NCBI GenBank assembly: GCA_903868145.1
Contig: CAIPTY010000085.1
Location: forward strand, 1 to 64,000
DNA length: 64,000 nucleotides
Origin: an uncultured Desulfuromonadales bacterium
Lineage (GTDB): Bacteria > Desulfobacterota > Desulfuromonadia > Geobacterales > Pseudopelobacteraceae
Direction of reading: 5' to 3'
Below are positions 43,151 through 52,347 of this stretch, piece by piece. Position 1 is the first letter of the stretch. The number at the start of each line of letters is the position of its first letter. The notes under the pieces are model-generated. The model did no database searches. It was given only the letters and a program-made list of their open reading frames with translations, and had not been told where the DNA came from. The position numbers and the translations under genes are program-made.

Positions 43151-43177
43151 AAACACAGTACGAAAGGAGCAGACAGA

Positions 43178-44737
43178 ATGGCAAAGACACCGGCAAAGAA
43201 AAACGACGACAAACAGATCATCAGAATTTTCGACACGACCCTTCGGGATGGCGAACAGGCTCCCGGCAACAGTATGAACATCGAAGAAAAGCTGCGGATC
43301 GCCAGACAGTTGCAACGCCTGAACGTAGATGTGATCGAGGCGGGATTTCCCATCGCCTCGGACGGCGATTTCGAAGCGGTCAAACTGGTGGCGCAATCGA
43401 TAAAGGGGCCGCAGATCGCCGGCCTGTGCCGCTCCAGCGAGAAGGACATCGATCGGGCCTGGGAGGCTCTGAAGTACGCAGGAGACAAGGGGCGTATCCA
43501 CACCTTTATCGCCACCTCTGACATCCATATGAAGTACAAGCTGCAGATGGAACCGGCCAAGGTACTGGCTTCAGCGGTCAAGGCGGTCAAGCGGGCCGCC
43601 TCCTATACCCCCAATGTGGAGTTCTCCTGCGAGGATGCCGTCAGAACGCGGCTGCCGTTCCTGGCCGAGGTGGTCGAGGCGGTCATCGCAGCCGGAGCGA
43701 CGACGGTCAATATTCCGGACACCGTCGGGTACACCATTCCTTTTGAGTATTTCAACATCATCAAATATCTTAAGGACAATGTCCCCAATATCGACAAGGC
43801 CATCATCTCGGTTCACTGCCACAATGATCTGGGCCTGTCCGTGGCCAACTCTGTGGCCGCGATCCAGGCTGGCGCCCGTCAGGTTGAATGCACCATCAAC
43901 GGCATCGGCGAACGGGCCGGCAACTGCTCGCTGGAGGAGTTCGTCATGATCCTCAAGACCCGTGGTGACATCCTGCCGTTTTACACGAATGTTACCACCG
44001 AGCAACTGACCCCCTCCAGCCGTTTGCTCTCTACCATCACCGGCATCGGAGTGCAACCCAACAAGTCTGTGGTGGGAGCCAACGCCTTTGCCCATGAAGC
44101 CGGTATTCATCAGCACGGCATGCTCATGGACAAGTCAACCTACGAAATCATGACCCCCGAGTCGGTGGGACTGTCAGCCAGTTCCCTGGTGCTGGGCAAG
44201 CACTCCGGTCGCCACGCTTTCAAGAAAAGGCTGGATGAACTGGGACATGACCTGGACGACGAAAAACTCAACCGCGCCTTTGAGCGTTTCAAAACCCTGG
44301 CCGACCTGAAAAAGGAGGTTTTCGACGAGGATCTGGACGCCATCGTAGCCGATGAATCCCGCGAGGATCTGAAGTACAAACTGGGACATATTACCGTGAC
44401 CTGCGGTTCCTTTGCCGTGGCAACGGCTACCGTACAACTTGAGATCGAAGGCAAGCCGGTTCGTACCGCCGAACTCGGGGACGGGCCGGTGGACGCAACG
44501 CTCAAGGCCATCAAGAAACTGACCCGAACCAAGGCAAAACTGATGCAGTACAATGTAGGCTCCATCACCGGCGGAACCGACGCGCTGGGCGAGGTCACCG
44601 TGCGTATCGCCGAGGGGAATCATACGGCTGTCGGCAAGGGTTCCTCCACCGACATCATCGAGGCATCCGCCAAGGCCTATATTCATGCCCTTAACCGGCT
44701 TAACTACAAGCAAAAACGGCTGACCGAGGGAGTTTAA
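43178..44737 (+). CDS. leuA: 2-isopropylmalate synthase
   Basis: A 519-residue enzyme condensing acetyl-CoA with 2-oxoisovalerate, the first step of leucine synthesis. The HMGL-like barrel has FDTTLRDGEQAPGN near 20, the metal-binding VHCHNDLGLSVANS near 207 and CTINGIGERAGNCSLEE near 235. The C-terminal LeuA regulatory domain (about 395-510), which binds leucine for feedback inhibition, is present. AAAGGAGC precedes ATG 43178; the frame runs upstream into the T-box and is not used. Expression control by the T-box with a Leu specifier agrees with this assignment and excludes citramalate synthase. A strong terminator follows at 44900. Confidence 0.95.
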   Translation: MAKTPAKKNDDKQIIRIFDTTLRDGEQAPGNSMNIEEKLRIARQLQRLNVDVIEAGFPIASDGDFEAVKLVAQSIKGPQIAGLCRSSEKDIDRAWEALKYAGDKGRIHTFIATSDIHMKYKLQMEPAKVLASAVKAVKRAASYTPNVEFSCEDAVRTRLPFLAEVVEAVIAAGATTVNIPDTVGYTIPFEYFNIIKYLKDNVPNIDKAIISVHCHNDLGLSVANSVAAIQAGARQVECTINGIGERAGNCSLEEFVMILKTRGDILPFYTNVTTEQLTPSSRLLSTITGIGVQPNKSVVGANAFAHEAGIHQHGMLMDKSTYEIMTPESVGLSASSLVLGKHSGRHAFKKRLDELGHDLDDEKLNRAFERFKTLADLKKEVFDEDLDAIVADESREDLKYKLGHITVTCGSFAVATATVQLEIEGKPVRTAELGDGPVDATLKAIKKLTRTKAKLMQYNVGSITGGTDALGEVTVRIAEGNHTAVGKGSSTDIIEASAKAYIHALNRLNYKQKRLTEGV

Positions 44738-44772
44738 GACAGGTTATTTATTCAAATACCAGATCAAGGATG

Positions 44773-44863
44773 ATATCAAGGCGGCGAGGATTGAGGCGGC
44801 GAGTCGTACTTTCTCGTACGTTGAGCTGCCGAAGACGAGCCAACGAAGATAGGGCCTTGATAT
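44773..44863. other. 91-base palindromic, strongly structured element downstream of leuA
   Basis: ATATCAAGGC (44773-44782) and GCCTTGATAT (44854-44863) are perfect inverted repeats. Inside, GGCGGC (44795-44800) pairs with GCTGCC (44825-44830; one G-U), and CGTAC (44805-44809) with GTACG (44816-44820) around a TTTCTC loop. The result is a nested hairpin with no coding support. It could be a mobile intergenic repeat (REP/MITE-like) or an RNA element in the leuA 3' region. Whether it recurs in the genome cannot be judged here. Confidence 0.6.
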
Positions 44864-44899
44864 GGAATTGGAATTACTCAGAGACTTCGCGCACATCGT

Positions 44900-44943
44900 G
44901 GCATCCGGGGCAAAGACGAACTCATCCCGGATGCCATTTTTTC
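44900..44943 (+). terminator. Intrinsic terminator downstream of leuA
   Basis: TGGCATCCGGG (44900-44910) pairs perfectly with CCCGGATGCCA (44927-44937) across a 16-base loop and is followed by six Ts. It lies 160 bases after the leuA stop, so the palindrome at 44773 would be inside the transcript. Confidence 0.88.
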
Positions 44944-45031
44944 GCTGCTCTCTCCACAAGCGCGAAGGCCTTGCGTTTAGGTCGGCTCACAGATAGAGTA
45001 TCGTCCACGCCTCACCCTCACATGAGATACT

Positions 45032-47404
45032 ATGACCTCTCCGGCACATAAACCTGAACTTCTGGCTCCGGCCGGTTCGCTCGAATCCTTTTTTGCCGCC
45101 ATGGAAAAAGGGGCTGATGCCGTCTATGCCGGTCTGCGGGATTTTTCGGCCCGCGCCCGCGCCAGGAACTTTACCCTGGCTCAGATGGAGCGGATGCTGG
45201 GTTATGCCCATGGCCATGGGCGGAAAATATACATCACACTCAACACTCTGGTAAAGGAGCAGGAGTTACCGCAGCTTGTTGACACCCTGGCAGCCCTGAC
45301 AGCCATGCGGGTGGACGGGGTTATCGTCCAGGATCTGGCAGTGGCACGTCTGGTTCGAAACCATTTCCCGGCTATTGCTCTGCACGCATCGACCCAGATG
45401 ACGATCCACAATACTGCCGGGGTGCAGATGCTGGCAGAGCTTGGTTTCCAGCGGGTTGTGCTGGCCCGGGAGCTGGCAATCGAAGAAATTGCAGCGATAG
45501 CGGCGTCCACGCCGGTGGAGGTCGAGACATTTGTCCATGGTGCTCTCTGTTTTTCCATCTCCGGCCAATGTTTTTTTTCCTCCTATCTGGGGGGACACAG
45601 CGGTAATCGGGGACGCTGCGCCCAGCCCTGCCGACGACTCTACGATCATCGGGGCAAACAGGGACACTTCTTTTCCACCAGTGACCTTTCGGCCATCGAC
45701 ATGCTGCCCGATCTGATTCAGGCGGGGGTGCGATCCCTCAAGATCGAGGGGCGCATGAAATCAGCGGAATATGTGGCAAACGTGGTGGAGGCCTACCGTC
45801 TGGTGCTTGACGCGACTGAGAACGCCAGGAAGCAGACCCTTGCAGCAGCAAAGGAGATACTGAAATCGTCCTTCGGACGTACACCCACCAAAGGATTTCT
45901 GGCATCCGGGCAACCTGACGATATTGCCAATCCCTGGCAGAAGGGTGGCACCGGACGCTACATCGGCCAGATCAAAAGCATCAGCGGCAAACGCCTGACG
46001 TTCAACACCCGCGACGCCCTGCATGTGGGCGACCGTCTGCGGGTCCAGCCCAGGACTGATATGGCTGGTCAGGCCTGGACGGTACGCGAGCTGTTTGTCA
46101 ACCGCAAGAAGGTCATGGATGTGCCGGTCGGAAGTCTGGTGGAAGTGGAGACCCCTTTTCGCTTCGAGGAAGGTGATGCCATCTATAAAGTCTCCTCGAA
46201 GGAGGCCTTTACCCTGAGTGAAAACGCCTGTCTGCGAAGACTGGAAGGGGTATCGATGGACAAGCAACCATGTCGGCTTACCTTTTTTATGGCGGGTGAA
46301 AACCTCCGGATACAAGCCGAAGTTGCCGGTTCATATCATGAGCTTACCTACCATGTCGGTTCGCTGGAACCGTCACGCAGCACGGACATGACCGCAGTGC
46401 TACAGAGTCAGTTTGCCAAATCCGGCGACACACCTTTCCAGCTTGAGTCACTGGAAGCCACTGATTTCCCGCCAGTTCTCATACCATCGAGCGCCTTCAA
46501 GGAGCTGCGTCGCCGATTTTACCGCGACCTGAATGACGTCATCTCCGCCGCTTCCAGAGAACAGAATACACGTGACAGAAAAGCGGCCCTTCTTGAGCTG
46601 GATACCGTGCGGTCTAAAACGAGCCGCCCGCCTCTCCGGGAAAAGCTGGCCGTTGTCATGGATCTTCCGCGCGACTGGCGTTTCCCTCTGCAACAGGGGG
46701 CTGACTGCACGCTGCTGCCGCTCTCGCGGGCCGCCATCCATCAACTCCCTTCAGCGGTGCCACGCATGCGCGGATTCGAAGATCATATTGTCTGGCAACT
46801 GCCTTTCATGGTATTTGACCGGGACATCCCCCTCTATCGTGATACCATCCGTCAGCTGCACGGAGCCGGATTCCGCCGATTCGAGGCTGCAAACCTGTCA
46901 CATTTTCAGTTATTGAAGGGCCTGGAAGGAGTGTGCATTTCCACCTGGCACCGCTGCTTTTCACTCAACTCCCAGGCGCTGGCGGCATGGAAGGATTTGG
47001 GCGCTGAAACCGCGACGCTCTATATCGAGGATGACGCTGTCAACATGGCAGCGCTGCTGGCCGCAGACATCGCCATGGAACGGCGGATGATCGTCTACGC
47101 ACCACTACCGGTTATGACAACAAAGATTCGCCTCAAAGATGTTCATAACAATATTCCGCTTCACTCCGACCGCGGAGAGGCGTATAGTGTCGCGACCCGT
47201 GACGGATTTCAGACCATCTCTGCAACGACACCGTTCTGCCTGACGGCACGGCGCAACGAGCTTAAACAGATGGGCTGCGGTTCTTTTCTGATCGACCTTC
47301 GCCAGGCGCCGCGTGAATCATGGAGTGATATCATTTCAGCGTTCAGAAACGGACGGGCGATCCCCGGTACGACCGAGTTCAACTATGGCACGGAGCTGAT
47401 CTAA
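45032..47404 (+). CDS. U32-family peptidase/RNA-modification protein
   Basis: A 790-residue protein of the U32 family with the second-domain extension (DUF3656-like). Landmarks: ELLAPAGSLESFFAAMEKGADAVYAGL at the start, LHASTQMTIHNTAG near 115, ETFVHGALCFSISGQCFFSS near 165, GNRGRCAQPCRRLY near 190 and SLKIEGRMKSAEYVANVVEAYR near 235. Conserved cysteines in these segments suggest an iron-sulfur site. Members such as RlhA and TrhP act in hydroxylation of rRNA or tRNA, while others are annotated as collagenase-like peptidases; the substrate here is uncertain. No strong ribosome site is seen. The stop overlaps the next gene (TAATG). Confidence 0.88.
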   Translation: MTSPAHKPELLAPAGSLESFFAAMEKGADAVYAGLRDFSARARARNFTLAQMERMLGYAHGHGRKIYITLNTLVKEQELPQLVDTLAALTAMRVDGVIVQDLAVARLVRNHFPAIALHASTQMTIHNTAGVQMLAELGFQRVVLARELAIEEIAAIAASTPVEVETFVHGALCFSISGQCFFSSYLGGHSGNRGRCAQPCRRLYDHRGKQGHFFSTSDLSAIDMLPDLIQAGVRSLKIEGRMKSAEYVANVVEAYRLVLDATENARKQTLAAAKEILKSSFGRTPTKGFLASGQPDDIANPWQKGGTGRYIGQIKSISGKRLTFNTRDALHVGDRLRVQPRTDMAGQAWTVRELFVNRKKVMDVPVGSLVEVETPFRFEEGDAIYKVSSKEAFTLSENACLRRLEGVSMDKQPCRLTFFMAGENLRIQAEVAGSYHELTYHVGSLEPSRSTDMTAVLQSQFAKSGDTPFQLESLEATDFPPVLIPSSAFKELRRRFYRDLNDVISAASREQNTRDRKAALLELDTVRSKTSRPPLREKLAVVMDLPRDWRFPLQQGADCTLLPLSRAAIHQLPSAVPRMRGFEDHIVWQLPFMVFDRDIPLYRDTIRQLHGAGFRRFEAANLSHFQLLKGLEGVCISTWHRCFSLNSQALAAWKDLGAETATLYIEDDAVNMAALLAADIAMERRMIVYAPLPVMTTKIRLKDVHNNIPLHSDRGEAYSVATRDGFQTISATTPFCLTARRNELKQMGCGSFLIDLRQAPRESWSDIISAFRNGRAIPGTTEFNYGTELI

Positions 47405-47931
47405 TGAAACGCTTCCTGGCCGCATGCCTGTTGATCCTCTCGTTCGTGGAGGTCGGTCATGCGGCCCAGATCATCGATGGGATTGTGCGAGCGGTCTACG
47501 ATGGCGACACCATCCTTCTGGCAACACGCAGCGCAAGCCGGCTCAAGGTGCGCCTGTACGGCATTGATGCCCCTGAGACCGCGATGCCCGATCAACCGGG
47601 GCAACCTTTTGGAGCCGTTGCCCGGCGGACACTGATGTACAAGATCATGGGACGCCAGGTTTCCGCCGAGATCATTGATACGGATCGGTACCAGCGGGCA
47701 GTAGCAGTCATCCGTTATGCCGGTCGCGACATCAACCGTGAGATGGTAGAGGAGGGAATGGCCTGGGCCTACCGCCAGTATCTGCGGGGACAATACGCCT
47801 CCGAATATATCGGATCCGAAAACCGCGCCCGCTCCATACGAGCAGGTCTCTGGCGTGAGGCCAATCCCCTGCCGCCCTGGGAATTCCGCCAGAATCTTCA
47901 AGACGGCAAAACTCTGAATCGAAAGTACTGA
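47404..47931 (+). CDS. Exported thermonuclease-family (SNase-like) nuclease
   Basis: A 175-residue secreted nuclease: signal peptide MKRFLAACLLILSFVEVGHA, then an SNase domain with VYDGDTILL (metal-binding Asp), KVRLYGIDAPE (catalytic Arg and acidic residues) and DRYQRAVAVIRYAGRDIN (second catalytic Arg region). It hydrolyses DNA or RNA with Ca2+ in characterised relatives. It overlaps the U32 gene (TAATG) and lies 9 bases before gspC, so it may be an exported cargo or simply an operon passenger of the type II secretion genes. Confidence 0.9.
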   Translation: MKRFLAACLLILSFVEVGHAAQIIDGIVRAVYDGDTILLATRSASRLKVRLYGIDAPETAMPDQPGQPFGAVARRTLMYKIMGRQVSAEIIDTDRYQRAVAVIRYAGRDINREMVEEGMAWAYRQYLRGQYASEYIGSENRARSIRAGLWREANPLPPWEFRQNLQDGKTLNRKY

Positions 47932-47940
47932 ACCGAATTT

Positions 47941-48816
47941 ATGCAACGAGCGCTCACAATCACAAATATCCTGCTGGGAATTGCAATCATTGCACTGCTG
48001 GCCTCAATCACCGCGGATCTTCTTGCCCGCCGGCTTAATGTTTCATTGCGCCCGAAAACGCCTCCGAAAGCGGCACCCGTTTCTGCGACACGGACAACAG
48101 AAGACCTTGCCTTTTACGCCCCGATCCTGGCCAACGGACTTTTCGGCAGCGCGACCAGAGGGCAAACAACAGCCATTGTGAATGCTCCGGCGTCGACGCC
48201 GGTCGCTCCCGTGACGGCGCCGGTCGAGTTGATGCTGCTCGGGACGGCTACCGGCTCATCCAATGAGACCTTTGCGTTGGTACGCCACTCGGCCAAACAG
48301 GAAGAACGGGTCTTCCGGTTGGGGGACATGGTCTTCGATGCGGGCAAACTCGTTCAGGTAACACGCGAGCAGGCCTTCATCGTGGTCAATGGTAAAAAGG
48401 TCGAGCTTCTGACCCCCATGACACCCCCCGCGTCGGCTCCTGCCGGGCAGACTCAGCCTGCCGCCAATCCTGGCGGGACGCTTGTATCTCCGGGTGCAGG
48501 AGGTTTTGTCATCGACCAGCGGGCGCTTAACGCCGTGTTGGACAACCCGGCCCAGGCCATGAGTGATGCCCGGCTGCTGCCGAGCCAGAAGAACGGAAAG
48601 GTTGAAGGATTCCGGGCATCTGAAGTAAAGCCCGCCGGTCTCTTCGCCATGGTGGGGATAAAAAACGGCGATATCATTCTGCGATTGAACGATTTTCAGG
48701 TGGATGCGCCCGACAAGGCGCTGCAATCCTTTATAGCCCTCAAGGGACAGAATCGCCTCAAGCTTGATCTGATCCGGGACGGTCAACCCCTGACGGTAAA
48801 TTACGACATACGATAG
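47941..48816 (+). CDS. gspC: Type II secretion inner-membrane protein GspC
   Basis: A 291-residue bitopic protein: one N-terminal helix (about 7-27), a homology region that contacts the secretin (LLGTATGSSNETFALVRHSAKQEERVFRLGD near 99-130), and a C-terminal PDZ domain (about 195-290: GFRASEVKPAGLFAMVGIKNGDIILRLND). GspC links the inner-membrane platform to GspD. A proline/alanine-rich linker precedes the PDZ domain. It is followed by gspD, gspE and gspF in the order usual for Geobacter-like genomes. Confidence 0.9.
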   Translation: MQRALTITNILLGIAIIALLASITADLLARRLNVSLRPKTPPKAAPVSATRTTEDLAFYAPILANGLFGSATRGQTTAIVNAPASTPVAPVTAPVELMLLGTATGSSNETFALVRHSAKQEERVFRLGDMVFDAGKLVQVTREQAFIVVNGKKVELLTPMTPPASAPAGQTQPAANPGGTLVSPGAGGFVIDQRALNAVLDNPAQAMSDARLLPSQKNGKVEGFRASEVKPAGLFAMVGIKNGDIILRLNDFQVDAPDKALQSFIALKGQNRLKLDLIRDGQPLTVNYDIR

Positions 48817-48865
48817 CACCCTGAAACCGGGTGGCTTGATCTCATCTGACAACGTGGAGGCTCGC

Positions 48866-50779
48866 TTGATACGATATCTGATACGTACACTTTTGATTCT
48901 GCTGCTGGTGGCGACATGCCCCGCTTCTCCCTCAATGGCAGCAAGCAAGGGAGTGGTGCTCAATTTCAATGAGGTGGATATATCCACCATGGTGAAATTC
49001 ATCAGCGACCTGACCGGTCGGAACTTTGTTCTGGACGAAAGGGTCAAGGGAAAGATTTCGGTCTTTTCCCCCTCGAAACTCTCCATCGACGAGGCCTACA
49101 ACGTCTTCGTGTCGGTGCTGGAACTCAAGGGCTTTGCAGTCGTGCAGAGCGGTAAGGTAGCCAAGATCGTCCCTTCGACCTCAGCCAAGCAGTCCGGCTT
49201 TACACTGCTCCCTTCGGGTGTGCTTGCGCCATCCAACGAAAATTATGTTGCCCTGGTTACCAAACTTGAAAACATCACCGCCCAGGAGGCCCAGGTTTTC
49301 CTGCAGCCGATGATCTCCAAGGATGGCCTCGTTTCTGCGTTCGGCCCCGGGAATCTCATCCTGATGGTCGATTCGTCACTCAACATCCGCAAGCTGCAAA
49401 GCCTGCTTCAGGCAATCGACTCCGAGCGAACCCGTGAAGGGCTTGAGATCATCTACCTGAAAAATGCCTCTGCCGAGAACGCGGCAACAATTATCAGGCA
49501 GTGGCTGGCCGGAAACGATGCCAGACCAGCCGCTCAGGCGGCGGCTGCCGGGGCGGGCGGTGCCGGAAGCGTGCTGGTTGACCAGCGCCTGAATGCTCTG
49601 CTGCTCTTCGGTAATGAAAACCTCAAGAAGGCGGTGAGGGAGCTGGTTGCAAAGCTGGATGTCCAGCCCCCTGAAGCCAGCAGCAAGGTCAACGTCTATT
49701 ACCTGGAAAACACCGACGCCACCGAGATGGCAAAGGTGCTGGAGGGGGTCGTGAAGGGAATCAGCGCCCAGACTCCGGCTGCCGGCGCTGCCGCCCCCCA
49801 GGCATCCCCCTTCGAGAGCGGCAAGGTCACCATTACCCCGGACAAGCCATCCAATTCTCTCGTGATCATGGCCTCCCCAACCGACTACAACAACCTGATC
49901 CAGGTGATCAAAAAACTTGACCGCCGCAGCAAACAGGTTTTCGTGCAGGTCCTGATCGCTGAAATTTCACTCAACAAGTCCAGAGAAGTTGGGGTCCAGG
50001 GTGTAGTGTTGGGTGCCGCAGCACTCAATAAATATTTCGGAATGGGTGGAATGTACGACCCGTTCAACGTCCTCTCATCCCTGGGTTCGGTTACCGCCAG
50101 CGCCTCGGGAACCACCACTTCATCCGTTGGTTTCCCTGTCGGCGGAGTGCCGGCCAATATTGGAACCATTCTCAAGGCTCTTGATTCAAACGGGCTGGTA
50201 AATGTCCTCTCCACCCCCAATATTCTGACCTCCGACAACAAAGAGGCCGAGATTTTTGTCGGCGAGAACAGGGCGTTTGGAGGGGCTACCACGATCTCTT
50301 CCGGCGTCAATACCACGTCTGTTGACCGCAAGGACGTCGGTATTAACCTGAAACTCAAGGCTCAGATCAGTGAAGGTGATTATATCCGCCTTGATATCAA
50401 TCAGGAAATTTCGGACGTAAGCGGCTACGAAACGGTTGGCAGCAACTCGCGCGAACCCACGACGACCAAGCGTTCGGCCAAGACCAACGTCGTCATCAAG
50501 GATAACGAAACGGTCATTATCGGTGGACTGATCAAGGACAAGGATGATGAAACCACCACCAAAGTTCCTTTTCTCGGGGATATTCCCGGTCTGGGATGGC
50601 TGTTCAAAACAAAAACAAAATCACGGGTAAAGACCAACTTATTGATTCTGCTCACACCACACATTGTCAAGGATGCCGCAGATTTAGCGGCAGTTTCGGA
50701 AACCCAGAAAACTAAATTCAGTGAATCCGTCAAAAAAACCGATCCGGTGGATGTGCAGAAGGAGATTTCGGGTAAATGA
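48866..50779 (+). CDS. gspD: Type II secretion secretin GspD
   Basis: A 637-residue outer-membrane secretin. A signal peptide (IRYLIRTLLILLLVATCPASPSMA) is followed by an N0 domain (VVLNFNEVDISTMVKFISDLTGRNFVLDERVKG), N1-N3 domains (LKNASAENAATIIRQWL; VYYLENTDATEMAKVLEGV) and the secretin barrel (about 360-600) with VPFLGDIPGLGWLFK and LLILLTPHIV, the closing signature. It forms the multimeric channel for folded proteins. The start is assigned to TTG 48866 because GGAGG lies five bases upstream; the open frame begins at 48836. Its stop overlaps gspE (ATGA). Confidence 0.93.
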   Translation: MIRYLIRTLLILLLVATCPASPSMAASKGVVLNFNEVDISTMVKFISDLTGRNFVLDERVKGKISVFSPSKLSIDEAYNVFVSVLELKGFAVVQSGKVAKIVPSTSAKQSGFTLLPSGVLAPSNENYVALVTKLENITAQEAQVFLQPMISKDGLVSAFGPGNLILMVDSSLNIRKLQSLLQAIDSERTREGLEIIYLKNASAENAATIIRQWLAGNDARPAAQAAAAGAGGAGSVLVDQRLNALLLFGNENLKKAVRELVAKLDVQPPEASSKVNVYYLENTDATEMAKVLEGVVKGISAQTPAAGAAAPQASPFESGKVTITPDKPSNSLVIMASPTDYNNLIQVIKKLDRRSKQVFVQVLIAEISLNKSREVGVQGVVLGAAALNKYFGMGGMYDPFNVLSSLGSVTASASGTTTSSVGFPVGGVPANIGTILKALDSNGLVNVLSTPNILTSDNKEAEIFVGENRAFGGATTISSGVNTTSVDRKDVGINLKLKAQISEGDYIRLDINQEISDVSGYETVGSNSREPTTTKRSAKTNVVIKDNETVIIGGLIKDKDDETTTKVPFLGDIPGLGWLFKTKTKSRVKTNLLILLTPHIVKDAADLAAVSETQKTKFSESVKKTDPVDVQKEISGK

Positions 50780-52347
50780 GCAGTGCGCTGATCCAGCCAG
50801 AACTGGCATCCCTGGCTGAACGTCTGGGTATCGCCTGCCAGGCGGCCGTTGCTACCGGTGATGTTGATACGAATCTGCTCGCAGCGGTGCCGTTGAGTTT
50901 TGCCCGGGCCAACGTGATTCTTCCGCTGGGCGATGACGGCGGAAGCATCAGGGTGGCTATCGGGGGAGCCGCAGCGCTGCAGGTGCTGGATGAACTGCGC
51001 CTTACCTTCGGAAAGCCGATCGAAGCGGTTCTGGTTCCGGCGGCCGACCTCATCGATGCCATCAACCACGCATATGCCGGTGTGTCGGGCACCTCCCGTG
51101 AAGTCTTGCAGGAACTGGAGGCTGAAGACTTTTCCACCATTGCCACCGAGTTCACTGATCCAAAGGATCTGCTGGATCTGACCGACGAGGCCCCGGTTAT
51201 CCGCCTGCTGAATTCGGTGCTCTCCGAAGCGGTCAAGGAGCGGGTCAGCGACATCCATATCGAACCCTACGAACGGGAGTTGTTGATCCGTTTCCGTATC
51301 GACGGCCTGCTGTATGAAAAGCTCTCACCCCCGAAAATAATCCAGGAGGCGCTAGCCTCGCGCGTCAAGATCATGGCCGGTCTCAACATCGCCGAAAAGC
51401 GACTGCCTCAGGATGGCCGCCTGCGGGTGATCGTGGCCGGTCGTGATGTGGACATACGCGTTTCCATCATTCCGACCTTCTTTGGCGAGCGGGTCGTACT
51501 TCGTCTGCTGGACAAGAAGAAGGGCATTCTCTCTCTGGCTGATATCGGCCTGGGGGACGCCGGTGTGCAGACCATGGAAAGGATGCTGGGACGTACCAGC
51601 GGCATCATCCTGGTGACAGGTCCCACCGGCAGCGGAAAATCGACCACGCTCTATGCCGCGCTCAACCGGCTCAATTCCAGCGAAAAGAACATCATTACCA
51701 TCGAGGATCCGATCGAATACCAGATAAAGGGTATCGGACAGATTCAGGTCAATCCCAAGATCGAACTGACCTTCGCCAGCGGGCTTCGTTCCATTCTGCG
51801 CCAGGACCCCGATGTCATCATGGTGGGCGAGATTCGTGATGCCGAGACTGCCGAAATAGCCATCCAGGCCAGTCTGACCGGCCATCTGGTGCTTTCCACC
51901 CTCCACACCAACGATGCCGCCACGGCTGTGACCCGACTGGTGGACATGGGGATCGAGCCGTTCATGATCGCCTCCTCCCTGTCAGCCGTTGTCGCTCAGC
52001 GTCTGGTGCGGGTGATCTGCCCGCACTGCCGCAAAAAGTACCGGCCAGCAGTCCGCTATGCAGGTATCACCATGCCGAAACAACTGTACCGGGGCCTGGG
52101 CTGTGATAAATGCTTCGGCCTGGGAACGCTGGGCAGAACGGCCATCTACGAAATCATGCCGGTTGACCAGGAGCTCTGCTCCATGATCATCAGGAGGGCA
52201 CATGCCGGGGAGATCAAGGAATATGCCGTTTCACGCGGCATGAAAACCCTCCGGGACGACGGCCTGGCTCGTGCCGCCGCCGGCATCACCACGATCGAAG
52301 AGGTCGTGCGGGTAACTCAGGACGATTATGCCGACGTACCGCTATAA
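50776..52347 (+). CDS. gspE: Type II secretion ATPase GspE
   Basis: A 523-residue cytoplasmic hexameric ATPase that powers pseudopilus assembly. It has Walker A GPTGSGKSTTL near 280, an Asp box (IITIEDPIEYQIKGIGQIQV), Walker B-type segment (LRQDPDVIMVGEIRDAETAEI) and the His box (TGHLVLSTLHTNDAATAV). A CxxC pair (CPHCRKK ... CDKCFG) forms the usual zinc site. It starts inside the gspD stop (ATGA) and its 3' end overlaps gspF by 20 bases, so the three genes are translationally linked. Confidence 0.95.
   Translation: MSSALIQPELASLAERLGIACQAAVATGDVDTNLLAAVPLSFARANVILPLGDDGGSIRVAIGGAAALQVLDELRLTFGKPIEAVLVPAADLIDAINHAYAGVSGTSREVLQELEAEDFSTIATEFTDPKDLLDLTDEAPVIRLLNSVLSEAVKERVSDIHIEPYERELLIRFRIDGLLYEKLSPPKIIQEALASRVKIMAGLNIAEKRLPQDGRLRVIVAGRDVDIRVSIIPTFFGERVVLRLLDKKKGILSLADIGLGDAGVQTMERMLGRTSGIILVTGPTGSGKSTTLYAALNRLNSSEKNIITIEDPIEYQIKGIGQIQVNPKIELTFASGLRSILRQDPDVIMVGEIRDAETAEIAIQASLTGHLVLSTLHTNDAATAVTRLVDMGIEPFMIASSLSAVVAQRLVRVICPHCRKKYRPAVRYAGITMPKQLYRGLGCDKCFGLGTLGRTAIYEIMPVDQELCSMIIRRAHAGEIKEYAVSRGMKTLRDDGLARAAAGITTIEEVVRVTQDDYADVPL

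Noticed and set aside
43079-43177. N-terminal extension of leuA from the upstream ATG
   Set aside because: This part is the T-box core and terminator; ATG 43178 has AAAGGAGC and matches the family start.
44744-44959. Minus-strand 71-residue open frame downstream of leuA
   Set aside because: It covers the palindromic element and the terminator stem and has no ribosome-binding site; the sequence constraints are explained by structure, not coding.
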